From positions 3,534,001 to 3,598,000 of the forward strand of contig NZ_CP022303.1 of assembly GCF_004216475.1 (NCBI RefSeq): 64,000 nt of DNA. The letters run 5' to 3'. Source of the DNA: Thalassococcus sp. S3. Lineage in GTDB: Bacteria; Pseudomonadota; Alphaproteobacteria; Rhodobacterales; Rhodobacteraceae. The notes beneath the pieces were generated by a model. That model was not told the origin of the DNA. It worked only from the letters and a program-made list of their open reading frames with translations, and ran no database searches. Below, piece after piece: positions 47,866 to 57,613 of the stretch; positions within the stretch are counted from its first letter, which is position 1; each line of letters starts with the position of its first letter. Position numbers and translations under genes: made by a program.

Positions 47866-48836
47866 CCCGCTATGCAAGGCAGATGTTGCTGGAGGATGTG
47901 GGCGCGGCTGGGCAGCAAAGGCTGGCTGACGCGCATGTCGCCGTCATCGGGGCTGGCGGGCTTGGCTGCCCGGTGCTGCAATATCTGGCGGGTGCAGGTG
48001 TTGGACGCATCACCCTTCTCGACCCGGATGTGGTGGAAGAAAGCAACCTGCATCGCCAGCCGCTCTATCGGATGGCAGATATCGGGCGCGCGAAGGTCCA
48101 CGCCGCAAGGGACGCGATAGAGTCGCTGAACCCGCACATCTCGGTCACCGCCCTTCGGGAAGCGCTTGATCCCGCAAATGCAGGGCAGGTGGTGCAAAAG
48201 GCAGACGTCGTCATTGACGCTGCGGATAGCTTTGCGGTGTCCTACACCTTATCGGATGCGTGCCGGGATGCCGTGACGCCGCTCGTTTCAGCCAGCGTGC
48301 TGGGACAATCCGGTTATGTCGGCGCGTTCTGCGGCCCGGCACCCTCTCTCCGGGCGGTTTTTCCGGACTTGCCGGAAACCGGCGGCGCGACCTGCGCGAC
48401 GGCAGGTGTTCTAGGGCCCGTCGTCGGTATGTTCGGAGCGATCCAGTCCCAACTTTCGCTCAGGATCCTCCTCAACAGCGATCCATCCCCCATGGGGCAG
48501 ATGATCACGGCAGATCTCTCCACCCTCCGTTTTGGCGGGTTCTGTTTTTTGGGAAGTCGGGAGCCTAAAGTCTCCGTTCCGTTCATTGCAAAGAGCATGC
48601 TTCGTGAAACGGACATGGTTGTCGAAATGCGGGAACAGAGCGAGACAGAGCAACCGATCACCCCCGGTGCGCTCCGTATGGGCTGGGATCAGGTCGGCGC
48701 CTTGCAGCCCACCGCCCCGACACAGCGCGTGGTGCTGTGCTGCAGCAGCGGCTTACGCGCGTGGCGCGGGGCTTCTGTTCTCCAGCGCAAGGGCCAAGAC
48801 AACCTGGCTCTGCTCGCTGCCAAAGCATGTGGTTGA
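47862..48836 (+). CDS. thiF: ThiF-type adenylyltransferase with short rhodanese-like tail
   Basis: A 324-residue E1-like enzyme that adenylates ThiS: VIGAGGLGCPVLQYLAGAGV, LDPDVVEESNLHRQ, DAADSFAVSYTLSDAC, and a Cys in ATCATAGVLGP. The zinc CxxC usual just before (as in GPCYRCLF) is absent here (GPAPSLRAVF). The C-terminal VVLCCSSGLRAWRGAS resembles a rhodanese active-site loop, so it may also take part in sulfur transfer. It overlaps thiE by 4 nt. Confidence 0.88.
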   Translation: MTRYARQMLLEDVGAAGQQRLADAHVAVIGAGGLGCPVLQYLAGAGVGRITLLDPDVVEESNLHRQPLYRMADIGRAKVHAARDAIESLNPHISVTALREALDPANAGQVVQKADVVIDAADSFAVSYTLSDACRDAVTPLVSASVLGQSGYVGAFCGPAPSLRAVFPDLPETGGATCATAGVLGPVVGMFGAIQSQLSLRILLNSDPSPMGQMITADLSTLRFGGFCFLGSREPKVSVPFIAKSMLRETDMVVEMREQSETEQPITPGALRMGWDQVGALQPTAPTQRVVLCCSSGLRAWRGASVLQRKGQDNLALLAAKACG

Positions 48837-48879
48837 AGCGGCGCTTACAAGATCGTCCGCTTCACGACCGCCTGAAAAG

Positions 48880-51141
48880 CTATCCACACTTAGAATGACC
48901 GCAGCTTGCGCATGTCATGCAGCCTTCGACCATGCGCATGTCGTACTGTCCGCAGCTTGGGCAGGCCTTGCCGCGATTGAGGTCGGTGTTGACGACCTGC
49001 GCCTGTGGGTCGGATTTAAGGCCCATGCCCTCGCCCTCCAGAAACCCGATGGAGATCATGTGCTGTTCGATCACCCCGCCGATGGCCGCAAGGATGGATG
49101 GGATGTACTTGCCCTTGACCCAGGCGCCGCCACGTGGATCGAAGACGGCCTTCAGTTCCTCAACCACAAAAGACACATCTCCGCCCCGCCGGAACACGGC
49201 TGAAATCATGCGGGTCAGCGCCACGGTCCATGCGAAATGCTCCATGTTCTTGGAGTTGATGAACACTTCGAACGGGCGGCGGTGGCCGTTGATGATGATG
49301 TCGTTGATCGTCAGATAGATCGCATGCTCGCTGTCGGGCCATTTCAGCTTGTAGGTGTTGCCCTCCAGCGCCTGAGGCCGGTCGAGCGGTTCGGACATAT
49401 AGATCACATCCGCCCCCGTCTCCGATTGCGGCACTTCTTCTGAAGCCTCAGAGACGCTGAGGACAGAGCCGGTGACGTCATTGGGCCGGTAGGTCGTGCA
49501 GCCTTTGCAGCCGGTATCCCAGGCCTGCATGTAGACGTCCTTGAAATCGTCAAAGCTGATATCCTCGGGGCAGTTGATCGTCTTCGAGATCGAACTGTCG
49601 ATCCATTTCTGCGCCGCCGCCTGCATCTTGACGTGGTCCGACGGGGCGAGGGTCTGGGCGTTCACAAAGTAATCCGGCAGGGGCGCGTCGCCTTTCAGGT
49701 CGCGCCACATCTGTACGGCGTAATCGACGACCTCCTCTTCAGAGCGGGAGCCGTCTTTTTGCAGCACCTTGCGGGTATAGGCATAGGCAAAGACAGGCTC
49801 GATCCCCGAGGAGACGTTGCCGGCATAAAGGCTGATCGTACCCGTGGGCGCGATGGAGGTGAGCAAAGCGTTGCGGATACCGTGTTCGCGGATCGCGGCG
49901 CACACGTCTTCGTCCATGTTCTGCATCGCGCCGCTGGCCAGAAAGCCGTCGGCCTCGAAGAGAGGAAAGGCGCCTTTCTCCTTGGCCAAATCGACCGACG
50001 CCAGATAGGCGGCGCGGGCGATGGCGTGCAACCAGTGTTCGGTCTGACGCGCCGCCTCGTCCGAGCCATAGCGGAGGCCCAGCATCAAAAGCGCGTCCGC
50101 CAGACCCGTGACACCCAGCCCGATCCGCCGCTTGGCCTGCGCTTCCTGCGCCTGCGCCTCCAACGGGAACTTCGAGGCATCCACGACGTTGTCCATCATC
50201 CGGACGGCGGTCGCGACCAGTTTTTGCAGCGCGTCCTCATCGAGATGGGCAGCCTCGTCGAACGGCGCGGATACGAGCCGGGCGAGGTTGATGGAGCCAA
50301 GAAGGCAGGCGCCATAGGGCGGCAGCGGCTGCTCCCCGCAGGGGTTCGTCGCGGCGATGGTTTCGCAATAGGAGAGGTTGTTGGCAGCATTGATACGGTC
50401 GATGAAGATCACACCAGGCTCGGCATAATCGTAGGTCGACTTCATGATCTTGTTCCACAGATCGCGCGCCTCGACCGTGTGATAGACCTTGCCGTCGAAC
50501 TGCAACTCCCACGAGGCGTCGTTCTTCACCGCCTCCATGAAGGCGTCCGTGACCAGAACCGAAACGTTGAACATGCGCAGCCGGGCGGCGTCGGATTTGG
50601 CGGTGATGAACTCCTCGATATCCGGGTGGTCGCAGCGCATCGTGGCCATCATCGCACCGCGGCGGGAGCCGGCGGACATAATCGTGCGGCACATCGCGTC
50701 CCACACATCCATGAAGCTGAGCGGGCCGGAGGCGTCGGCAGCCACGCCATGCACATCCGCGCCTTTGGGCCGGATGGTCGAGAAATCATAGCCGATCCCC
50801 CCGCCCTGCTGCATGGTGAGTGCTGCCTCTTTCAGCATCTCGAAAATGCCACCCATGCTGTCGGGGATGGTGCCCATCACGAAGCAGTTAAAGAGTGTCA
50901 CGGACCGCGCCGTGCCCGCGCCTGCAGTTATGCGCCCGGCGGGGAGGTATTTGAAATCTTCGAGGGCTGCGTAGAATTCTCCCTCCCAATGATCAGGGTC
51001 TTTTTCGACCTTGGCGAGATCGCGGGCGATCCGGCGCCATGTATCTTCGACCGTCACGTCATGGGGGGTGCCGTCGGCGGCCTTGAAGCGGTACTTCATG
51101 TCCCAAATCTGTTCGGCGATGGGGGCGGCGAAACGGCTCAT
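48880..51141 (-). CDS. nrdJ: Adenosylcobalamin-dependent ribonucleotide reductase NrdJ (class II)
   Basis: A 753-residue enzyme: active-site NPCGEQPLPPYGACLLGSIN, TGTISLYAGNVSSGIEPVFA, and a C-terminal Cys-rich tail (CPSCGQYDM, EGCMTCASCGHSKCG). It reduces ribonucleotides using adenosylcobalamin, without oxygen-sensitive or iron-dependent activation. The start is ATG 51141 with a GAGGGAAT site; a longer frame adds 71 non-family residues. It is convergent with thiF. Confidence 0.95.
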   Translation of the reverse strand: MSRFAAPIAEQIWDMKYRFKAADGTPHDVTVEDTWRRIARDLAKVEKDPDHWEGEFYAALEDFKYLPAGRITAGAGTARSVTLFNCFVMGTIPDSMGGIFEMLKEAALTMQQGGGIGYDFSTIRPKGADVHGVAADASGPLSFMDVWDAMCRTIMSAGSRRGAMMATMRCDHPDIEEFITAKSDAARLRMFNVSVLVTDAFMEAVKNDASWELQFDGKVYHTVEARDLWNKIMKSTYDYAEPGVIFIDRINAANNLSYCETIAATNPCGEQPLPPYGACLLGSINLARLVSAPFDEAAHLDEDALQKLVATAVRMMDNVVDASKFPLEAQAQEAQAKRRIGLGVTGLADALLMLGLRYGSDEAARQTEHWLHAIARAAYLASVDLAKEKGAFPLFEADGFLASGAMQNMDEDVCAAIREHGIRNALLTSIAPTGTISLYAGNVSSGIEPVFAYAYTRKVLQKDGSRSEEEVVDYAVQMWRDLKGDAPLPDYFVNAQTLAPSDHVKMQAAAQKWIDSSISKTINCPEDISFDDFKDVYMQAWDTGCKGCTTYRPNDVTGSVLSVSEASEEVPQSETGADVIYMSEPLDRPQALEGNTYKLKWPDSEHAIYLTINDIIINGHRRPFEVFINSKNMEHFAWTVALTRMISAVFRRGGDVSFVVEELKAVFDPRGGAWVKGKYIPSILAAIGGVIEQHMISIGFLEGEGMGLKSDPQAQVVNTDLNRGKACPSCGQYDMRMVEGCMTCASCGHSKCG

Positions 51142-51232
51142 AACGTGATTCCCTCGGGTGACGCAGGACTGACAAGATAGCCATCCTGCACTCAGTTTTC
51201 CACAACAGTTTGCACTCCGCTCTGGCCGCGCT

Positions 51233-51247
51233 ACACTATATGGGTGT
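51233..51247. promoter_or_regulatory. NrdR-box-like palindrome upstream of nrdJ
   Basis: ACACTATATGGGTGT is close to the NrdR consensus ACACwATATATwGTGT, but one base shorter. It lies 92 nt upstream of the nrdJ start in the divergent gap, where such a box would be expected. A second copy is not evident, so it is a weak call. Confidence 0.3.
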
Positions 51248-51262
51248 TCTGTGGGGGACTCG

Positions 51263-51697
51263 GTGGATAACTCTTTCATAAACCTTGTAAAACTCTGTGT
51301 TGGAGCCGAACAGGTCGAAGACCTAACCAATTGGCAACGAAATCCACGCGCCAAAGGGCCGGACGGGCTGCCCCGTCACGTGACCCGCATGTGGCCCAAA
51401 CAGAGTGATGCACTGCTGAATGGCGGCTCGCTCTACTGGGTGTTCAAGGGCCTGATCCTGTGCCGTCAGCGAATCCTGCGTCTTGACGAGGTGACGGGCG
51501 CCGACGGCATTACCCGCTGCGGCATCGTGCTGGAGCCGGAGGTGCACCGCACCCAGACCGCCCCCAAACGCCCGTTCCAGGGCTGGCGTTATCTCAAACC
51601 CGGCGACGCCCCGGCAGACCTGCCGGAGGGTCGCGCGCAGGAACCGACCCTGCCACCCGAGCTTAATCGCGCGCTGGCGGAGATCGGTGTTCTCTAG
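51263..51697 (+). CDS. DUF1489-family protein
   Basis: A 144-residue protein beginning (GTG 51263) NSFINLVKLCVGAEQVEDL, with WPKQSDALLNGGSLYWVFKG and GITRCGIVLEPEV, which match this alphaproteobacterial family. Function unknown. GTG 51251 is an in-frame alternative. It is divergent from nrdJ. Confidence 0.8.
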   Translation: MDNSFINLVKLCVGAEQVEDLTNWQRNPRAKGPDGLPRHVTRMWPKQSDALLNGGSLYWVFKGLILCRQRILRLDEVTGADGITRCGIVLEPEVHRTQTAPKRPFQGWRYLKPGDAPADLPEGRAQEPTLPPELNRALAEIGVL

Positions 51698-51847
51698 GAT
51701 CGGCAGACTTCCGCCGCTCTACGACTAAGGTCGCAAGCGGCGCTCGGGGTGCGGCATCTTTAGCGTGTTAGCCTTTCAAAAGCCTCTGCTGCCGGGAGAG
51801 CGGCGGGGCGAAACCGAGCTATCGTGCAAGGTATCTGGGAGGACATC

Positions 51848-53953
51848 ATGAGACGGATGACGGGAACGGGCCTCGCGCTCGCGCTTGCTGCTATGGGCGG
51901 CACAGCGATGGCGCAGGAGTTGACGGATGGCGCGATCAGCGCCTCGGTGGGGACGATCAACACCGACGCAATCATCGCCAACGAGGCAGAAACCAAGAAC
52001 TGGCTGAGCTACGGGCTCGATTATGCCGAAACGCGGTTCAGCAAGCTTGACGCGATCAACGACGGCAATGTGGGCGAGTTGGGTCTGGAATGGGCCTATG
52101 ACCTGCAGTCGGTGCGCGGGGTTGAGGCGACACCCATCGTGGTGGACGGGGTGATGTATGTCACCGGTTCTTGGTCCATCGTGCACGCGCTGAACGCGGT
52201 CACGGGCGAGGAGCTTTGGGTCTACGATCCTGAGGTGCCAAAGAATTACGCCTACAAGGGCTGTTGCGATGTCGTGAACCGGGGCGTCGCGGTCTACGAG
52301 GGCAATGTCTATGTTGCGACCTATGACGGACGCCTAGTGGCTCTGGAGGCCGCGACCGGCGATGTCGTTTGGGAGGTCGACACGATCGAGAACCGGGAGA
52401 TGTCCTATACCGTCACCGGCGCCCCCCGGGTCTATGACGGCAAGGTCGTGATCGGCAATGGCGGGGCGGAATACGGCGTGCGCGGTTATCTGACGGCGTA
52501 TGACGCCGAGACGGGCGATCAGGAATGGCGCTGGTATTCCGTGCCGGGCGATCCGTCACAACCCTACGAAGACGAAAGCATGGCGCGCGCGGCGCTGACC
52601 TGGGACCCGTCGGCGGAATACTGGAAGGCCGGGGGCGGCGGCACGATGTGGGATTCGATGGCCTATGATCCCGAACTGGGTCTGCTCTATGTGGGCACCG
52701 GCAACGGATCTCCCTGGAACCGGGATCTGCGCAGCCCGGCCGGGGGCGATAACCTCTATCTCTCCTCCCTCGTCGCACTGCGCGCGGATACGGGCGAATA
52801 TGTCTGCCACTACCAGGAGGTGCCCGGGGACAATTGGGACTATACCGCGACACAGACCATCATCCTTGCCGACCTCGAACTGGAGGGGCAGGAGCGCAAG
52901 GTGATGATGCACGCGCCCAAATCCGGTTTCTTCTACCTCGTGGACCGCACCGATTGCGGATTCATATCAGCCGAACCTTTCGTGGAGGTGAACTGGGCGC
53001 TCGGATACGACGCGAACGGGCGGCCGATCGAGGATCCGAGGGCGCGCAATCCGGGAGAGACCTTTGAGGTGATCCCTTCGCCTTACGGGGCGCATAACTG
53101 GCATCCGATGAGCTATTCGCCGCAGACGGGGCTGGTTTATATCCCGGCGCAGGGCGTCCCGCTGAGCCTGGAACAAGACGCGCGCGATGCGTGGTCGTTC
53201 AATGCAAACCTGCCCGGCAGGCCGCATTCGAACCTCGGCTGGAACCTGGGTTGGCTGGTCTCTGCGACACCGCCCGCAGGGCGCCCGTTCGGGCATCTGC
53301 TGGCCTGGGATCCGGTCAAGCAGGAGGAGGCGTGGCGGCAGCAATATGTCTCCCCATGGAACGGAGGGACGCTGGCCACGGCGGGCAATCTGGTGTTCCA
53401 GGGCTCGGCCGATGGACGGTTCCTGGCTTACAATGCGGAGACCGGAGAGAACTTGTGGCAGACGCCAGTCGGATCGGGAATTGTAGCTGCGCCAATGACG
53501 TACGAGGTGGACGGCGTGCAATATGTCACTGTGCTCACCGGCTGGGGTGGGGTCTATGGCATCACCAATAAGCATTCCGAGCGCGTGGGGCCAGGCCATG
53601 TCTATACGTTCCGCGTAGGCGGTGAGACGCCCAAGCCGGAGGTGGTGATGGTCGAACCCAAGGAGCTGTTGCAGGGCGTGGCCTATGATCCGGATCACTA
53701 TGCGGAGGGGGCCGCGATCTATATCGCGAACTGCGTCTTCTGCCACGGCGTGCCGGCGGTCGACAGCGGGGGCAACGTACCCAATCTGGGCTTTTCCGCA
53801 CCGGAAAAAATCGCCGAACTGGAGGGCATCCTGCTGAACGCGGCCTTCGAGGAGAAGGGCATGCCCAGCTTTGAAGGGCGGCTGACGTCAGAGGAGATCA
53901 CCAAGATTACCGCCTTCATCCAGGGCACGGCGGACGCGGTCCGGGGGCAGTAG
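51848..53953 (+). CDS. PQQ-dependent quinohaemoprotein alcohol dehydrogenase
   Basis: A 701-residue periplasmic enzyme. A signal peptide (MRRMTGTGLALALAAMGGTAMA) precedes an eight-bladed propeller with the vicinal disulfide YKGCCDVVN, GNGSPWNRDLR and GGDNLYLSS (catalytic Asp), and a C-terminal cytochrome c domain with IANCVFCHG. Leu two residues after that Asp suggests a calcium rather than a lanthanide type. It oxidises primary alcohols to aldehydes. Start ATG 51848 has a GGGAGG site. It stands alone. Confidence 0.93.
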   Translation: MRRMTGTGLALALAAMGGTAMAQELTDGAISASVGTINTDAIIANEAETKNWLSYGLDYAETRFSKLDAINDGNVGELGLEWAYDLQSVRGVEATPIVVDGVMYVTGSWSIVHALNAVTGEELWVYDPEVPKNYAYKGCCDVVNRGVAVYEGNVYVATYDGRLVALEAATGDVVWEVDTIENREMSYTVTGAPRVYDGKVVIGNGGAEYGVRGYLTAYDAETGDQEWRWYSVPGDPSQPYEDESMARAALTWDPSAEYWKAGGGGTMWDSMAYDPELGLLYVGTGNGSPWNRDLRSPAGGDNLYLSSLVALRADTGEYVCHYQEVPGDNWDYTATQTIILADLELEGQERKVMMHAPKSGFFYLVDRTDCGFISAEPFVEVNWALGYDANGRPIEDPRARNPGETFEVIPSPYGAHNWHPMSYSPQTGLVYIPAQGVPLSLEQDARDAWSFNANLPGRPHSNLGWNLGWLVSATPPAGRPFGHLLAWDPVKQEEAWRQQYVSPWNGGTLATAGNLVFQGSADGRFLAYNAETGENLWQTPVGSGIVAAPMTYEVDGVQYVTVLTGWGGVYGITNKHSERVGPGHVYTFRVGGETPKPEVVMVEPKELLQGVAYDPDHYAEGAAIYIANCVFCHGVPAVDSGGNVPNLGFSAPEKIAELEGILLNAAFEEKGMPSFEGRLTSEEITKITAFIQGTADAVRGQ

Positions 53954-53991
53954 CCTTTCCCGACCAGAAGGGGCGCCCTGCATGTGCCCGA

Positions 53992-54018
53992 TGCACCTCC
54001 CGTATACCGGGCGGTGCA
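53992..54018. terminator. Strong hairpin downstream of the alcohol dehydrogenase gene
   Basis: TGCACC/GGTGCA and inner CCCG/CGGG form an almost continuous 10-bp stem with a 5-nt TATAC loop, 39 nt after the stop codon. No T-run follows, so it may be a Rho-dependent end or an mRNA stabiliser. Confidence 0.5.
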
Positions 54019-54358
54019 ATTCCGCGCGTAGCGGAGATATGTTAACAGATCCGTTATGATCCACCGTCGCGGACACATAAGCGCGCATCACGTTCTTTGG
54101 CTCTTATAGAGCGGTGGTCGCCACCGAACCGGGCTTTGCGTACTCGTGGACGAGGACGAGACTGAAGTTAAATGATGCTGAACTGGCTAAAGTTGAAGGC
54201 TTTGCAACCCTTGTGTCTGCGCGATACCGGTAAGTATCTATCGCTATGCGAAACGACAGTCTCGTCATTCATGGCCAACCCAATAGACTAGGCGATGAAC
54301 TCTAAGCCGCATTGGGCCGGAGAAGATTTGGTATCTCGTCTTGAAGGAAGTGTAGTTC
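54019..54358. other. 340-nt intergenic stretch, lower GC
   Basis: No gene is supported. It holds one small palindrome (CGGTGG/CCACCG, 54112-54126). Base composition is visibly less GC-rich than its neighbours, suggesting acquired or decaying DNA. Confidence 0.5.
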
Positions 54359-54715
54359 TTGAGACAAAGTGTAAGACAGACACAAATTCAAGTCTGCGCT
54401 CGTTTTCGCGTTGACCCGTGTGAAGCTTTCAGCGGCGAAAAGGTAGGTATCTCAGAAAATGCCACGGCAGGATTGATGCCGTTGAATGGGCTTCGTCATC
54501 CCCCAACATCTGGTGTGACCGGCTGGTATTTATGGGGAGGAACCGAGTTTTCGGAAGCAAACGATTTTTTCAAACCAGTACATCTTGCTCACCTGGAAAA
54601 CAGTTGCGAACTTGGCCTTAAGTTTCTGTTGTTACCGCCCGGTTGGCGCTTTTTAACGGACGGTACTTACGAAGACGTTTGGCTCGATCCAGCATTTATC
54701 GAAGTCAACGATTGA
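54359..54715 (+). CDS. Small Imm33-like protein of unknown function
   Basis: A 118-residue open frame from TTG 54359 (an in-frame TAG lies 3 nt upstream). The C-terminal part (PLNGLRHPPTSGVTGWYLWG, FFKPVHLAHL, LPPGWRFLTDGTYEDVW) resembles the Imm33/DUF2185-type immunity family as I remember it. No toxin gene is adjacent, so it may be an orphan or a fragment. The weak start leaves its N-terminus uncertain. Confidence 0.5.
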   Translation: MRQSVRQTQIQVCARFRVDPCEAFSGEKVGISENATAGLMPLNGLRHPPTSGVTGWYLWGGTEFSEANDFFKPVHLAHLENSCELGLKFLLLPPGWRFLTDGTYEDVWLDPAFIEVND

Positions 54716-54926
54716 ACGACCGTGCCCTCCATAACGGCCGGCTATCTGTAAACCGAACTTCCCTCTCTCGCGCTTCCCCAGCATTGCCATACACTGGCAG
54801 TGGCAAAGAACATTCGACGTCCCCAGATCGTCAGTTCACATGCTCACAGTCTACGACATCTTCGCTGCGGAACTTGTCACAAATTCCAGGGCGTAAAACA
54901 TCGTATGTTCCGGGCCGTTGCAGGCC

Positions 54927-56753
54927 TCAGCGATAGAGATCTTCGATCTGGCGCGCGTAGAGTTCGTGGATCTTGGCGCGGCGTACCTTCATCGTGGCGG
55001 TCACCTCACCGTCATCGTGGTCAAGCTCCTTGGGCATCAGCCAGATCTTCTTGACCTGCTCGACCCGGGCGAGGTTGGCGTTCTGCTTTTCGACCTCCTT
55101 GTCGATCAACGCGCGCACCCGGTCATTTTCGGCCAGTGAGCGGAAGGTGGTGTAGGCGATCCCCTGCCCTTCGGCCCAAAGGCGGACCGTGTCCATGTCA
55201 AGCTGCACAAGCGCCGTCACGTAAGGCTTCTTGTCGGCGATCACCACGACCTCCTTGATGAAGGGCGAGGATTTCAGGACGTTCTCGATCAGGGCCGGCG
55301 AGAGGTTCTTGCCCGCGGCATTGATCATGATGTCCTTCTTGCGGTCGACGAGGCTGAGCGAGCCGTCGGCCTCGACCTGTGCGACGTCGCCGGTATGAAG
55401 CCAGCCGTCCACGATGGTCTCTGCCGTGGCCTTGGGGTTGTTGTAGTACCCCTTGAAGATCGTCCCGCCCTTGACCAGCAATTCGCCATCTTCCGCGATA
55501 CGGTATTCGACATCGCCCACGGGGCGCCCGATGCGCCCGTCGCAATTGCCCCAATCGGGCTGGATGGAGCCGGTGCCGGAGGTCTCAGACATGCCCCAGC
55601 CTTCGCGGATGTTCACGCCGATCCCGCGCATGAACGACAGCAGGTCCGGCGCGATGGGGGCGGCAGCAGAGATGGCAAAACGCACACGGCCGAGCCCCAG
55701 ATAGGAGCGGATGTGGCGATAGACCATCAGGTCCCAGAATGCGTGGCTGAGATGGTCGCCGGTATTCCATTTGTCGCGCCGCTTAGAGCCGCGCCGCATG
55801 GCGGAGGACAGGGCCAGCAAGGTGAGCGGTTTGCGCAAGGGTCCGGCGGTCTGGGCCTGCACCATCACACCGGCCTGCATCTTTTCCCAGATCCGGGGAA
55901 CGCCGAAGAAAACCTGCGGCGCGACCTCACGCAGGTCGAGCGTGATCGTACGGAGGCTTTCGCCGAAGTTCATCACGAATTGCTTCGACAGGCCGTTCAT
56001 CACCGTTACCGCCTGTTCTGCGATGTGGCAGAGCGGCAGGTAGCTCAGGACATCCGTGCCCGCCGGGTAGTCGCGAAAGATCTCCTGCGCGACCAGAGAA
56101 CCGGAATAGAGGTTCTGATAGGAAATCTCGGCCGCCTTGGGCAGGCCTGTGGAGCCGGAGGTAAAAACCATCATCGCGGTGTCTTCTGGCTCGATCGCGG
56201 CCTTGCGCGCCAGAACGTCATCGCCCGCCTGCCCGTTCAGCATCGCGCGGCCCTTGGCGAGCAATTCGTCCCAGGTTTTCAGGTTCAGCTCATCGACGCC
56301 CTTGCAGCCCTTGGCGTTAAAGACGATGAGCTGGCGCAGTTTCGGAAGCTGGCCGCGCAGTTCGATGATCTTGTCGAGTTGCTCCTGATCCTCGATGAAA
56401 AGCACGGTGGTGTCGGAGGCATTGACCAGGTGGTCGATCTCGGCAGCGGGGCTGGTGGGGTACATGCCCACGATAACGCCGCCCGCGGCATTGATACCGA
56501 ATTGCGCGAGCACCCATTCGCTGCGGTTTTCCGACAGGATGCCAACGTGATCGCCCGCCTCGACCCCCAGAGAGATCAGACCAGCGGCGGCGGCGTGCAT
56601 GATCTCTTCGACGTCTTTCCACGTCATCTCGTTCCAGATGCCGTATTCCTTTTGCCGCATGGCGACGGCTGCGGGCCGTTCGGTGGCGTGGTCCGACACC
56701 ATCTGAACGGTGCTGCGAAACCCGATTTCGGCTTTGCGGACGTCGAAGGGCAT
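54927..56753 (-). CDS. Long-chain acyl-CoA synthetase (AMP-forming)
   Basis: A 608-residue synthetase: MMVFTSGSTGLPKAAEISYQ, EGWGMSETSGTG, GWLHTGDVAQVEADGSL and DRKKDIMINAAGKNLSPA. It activates long-chain or unusual acids to CoA esters. It lies 10 nt downstream of livF in the second Liv operon, a pairing common in alphaproteobacteria. Confidence 0.92.
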   Translation of the reverse strand: MPFDVRKAEIGFRSTVQMVSDHATERPAAVAMRQKEYGIWNEMTWKDVEEIMHAAAAGLISLGVEAGDHVGILSENRSEWVLAQFGINAAGGVIVGMYPTSPAAEIDHLVNASDTTVLFIEDQEQLDKIIELRGQLPKLRQLIVFNAKGCKGVDELNLKTWDELLAKGRAMLNGQAGDDVLARKAAIEPEDTAMMVFTSGSTGLPKAAEISYQNLYSGSLVAQEIFRDYPAGTDVLSYLPLCHIAEQAVTVMNGLSKQFVMNFGESLRTITLDLREVAPQVFFGVPRIWEKMQAGVMVQAQTAGPLRKPLTLLALSSAMRRGSKRRDKWNTGDHLSHAFWDLMVYRHIRSYLGLGRVRFAISAAAPIAPDLLSFMRGIGVNIREGWGMSETSGTGSIQPDWGNCDGRIGRPVGDVEYRIAEDGELLVKGGTIFKGYYNNPKATAETIVDGWLHTGDVAQVEADGSLSLVDRKKDIMINAAGKNLSPALIENVLKSSPFIKEVVVIADKKPYVTALVQLDMDTVRLWAEGQGIAYTTFRSLAENDRVRALIDKEVEKQNANLARVEQVKKIWLMPKELDHDDGEVTATMKVRRAKIHELYARQIEDLYR

Positions 56754-56763
56754 GGGCGTCTCC

Positions 56764-57561
56764 TTAGCTGAGCCAGCGCTTGCGGCGTTTGTAATGTTTC
56801 ACATCGCGGAAGGATTGGCGGTCGGCGCCGCCATCTTCGGCGATGCCGAGATAGAAGGACTGGATGTCCTTGTCGTTGCGGAGGGTCTCGACATCGCCTT
56901 CGAGAACGATCTGGCCACTTTCCATGATGTATCCGTAGTCCGCCACGCCAAAGGCCACGCCGGCATTCTGTTCGACCAGGAGGATCGACACGCCGTCCTC
57001 GTCATTGAGGCGTTTGATGGTGGCAAAGATCTCCTCGACGATCTTGGGGGCGAGGCCGAGCGACGGCTCGTCCATCAGGATCAGTTCGGGCTGGGCGATC
57101 ATCGCACGGCCAAAGGCCAGCATCTGCTGTTCACCGCCCGAAAGATACCCGGCGATCTGTTTCTGGCGTTCCTTGAGGCGGGGGAAGAAGTCGTAGACCT
57201 TGTCGTAGTCGGCCTTGGCGTTGCGCCGGTCGAGCGCGTAGGACGCGGCGATCAGGTTATCCTCGACCGTCATCTCGGCAAAGATGCGGCGGCCTTCGCG
57301 GACATGGAAAAGGCCCTGCTGAACCAGCCGGTCGGGCTGGATCGACATGATGGACTGGCCTTTGAAATGGATGCGCCCCTCGCCCACCTCGCCATTCTCC
57401 AGCCCCAGAAGGTTGGAGGCGGCCTTGAGCGTCGTGGTCTTGCCCGCGCCATTGGTGCCCAGAAGGGTGACGATCTTGCCGTCGGGCACCTCCAGCGACA
57501 GGCCACGCAGGGCCTGAACGGTGTGGTGGTAGGTGACTTCGATGTTTTCGATGGTCAGCAT
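56764..57561 (-). CDS. livF: LivF-type ABC ATP-binding protein (second Liv system)
   Basis: A 265-residue ATPase: Walker A GTNGAGKTT, LSGGEQQMLAFGR, LILMDEPSLGLAP, and H-loop position VEQN. The start is ATG 57561; a longer frame adds 71 non-family residues. It pairs with the LivG of 61220-61981. Confidence 0.92.
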   Translation of the reverse strand: MLTIENIEVTYHHTVQALRGLSLEVPDGKIVTLLGTNGAGKTTTLKAASNLLGLENGEVGEGRIHFKGQSIMSIQPDRLVQQGLFHVREGRRIFAEMTVEDNLIAASYALDRRNAKADYDKVYDFFPRLKERQKQIAGYLSGGEQQMLAFGRAMIAQPELILMDEPSLGLAPKIVEEIFATIKRLNDEDGVSILLVEQNAGVAFGVADYGYIMESGQIVLEGDVETLRNDKDIQSFYLGIAEDGGADRQSFRDVKHYKRRKRWLS

Positions 57562-57613
57562 GGGCGCATCCCTTGTGCGATACGCGGCCCCCTGCGCGAG
57601 GGTCGCGACAGGA

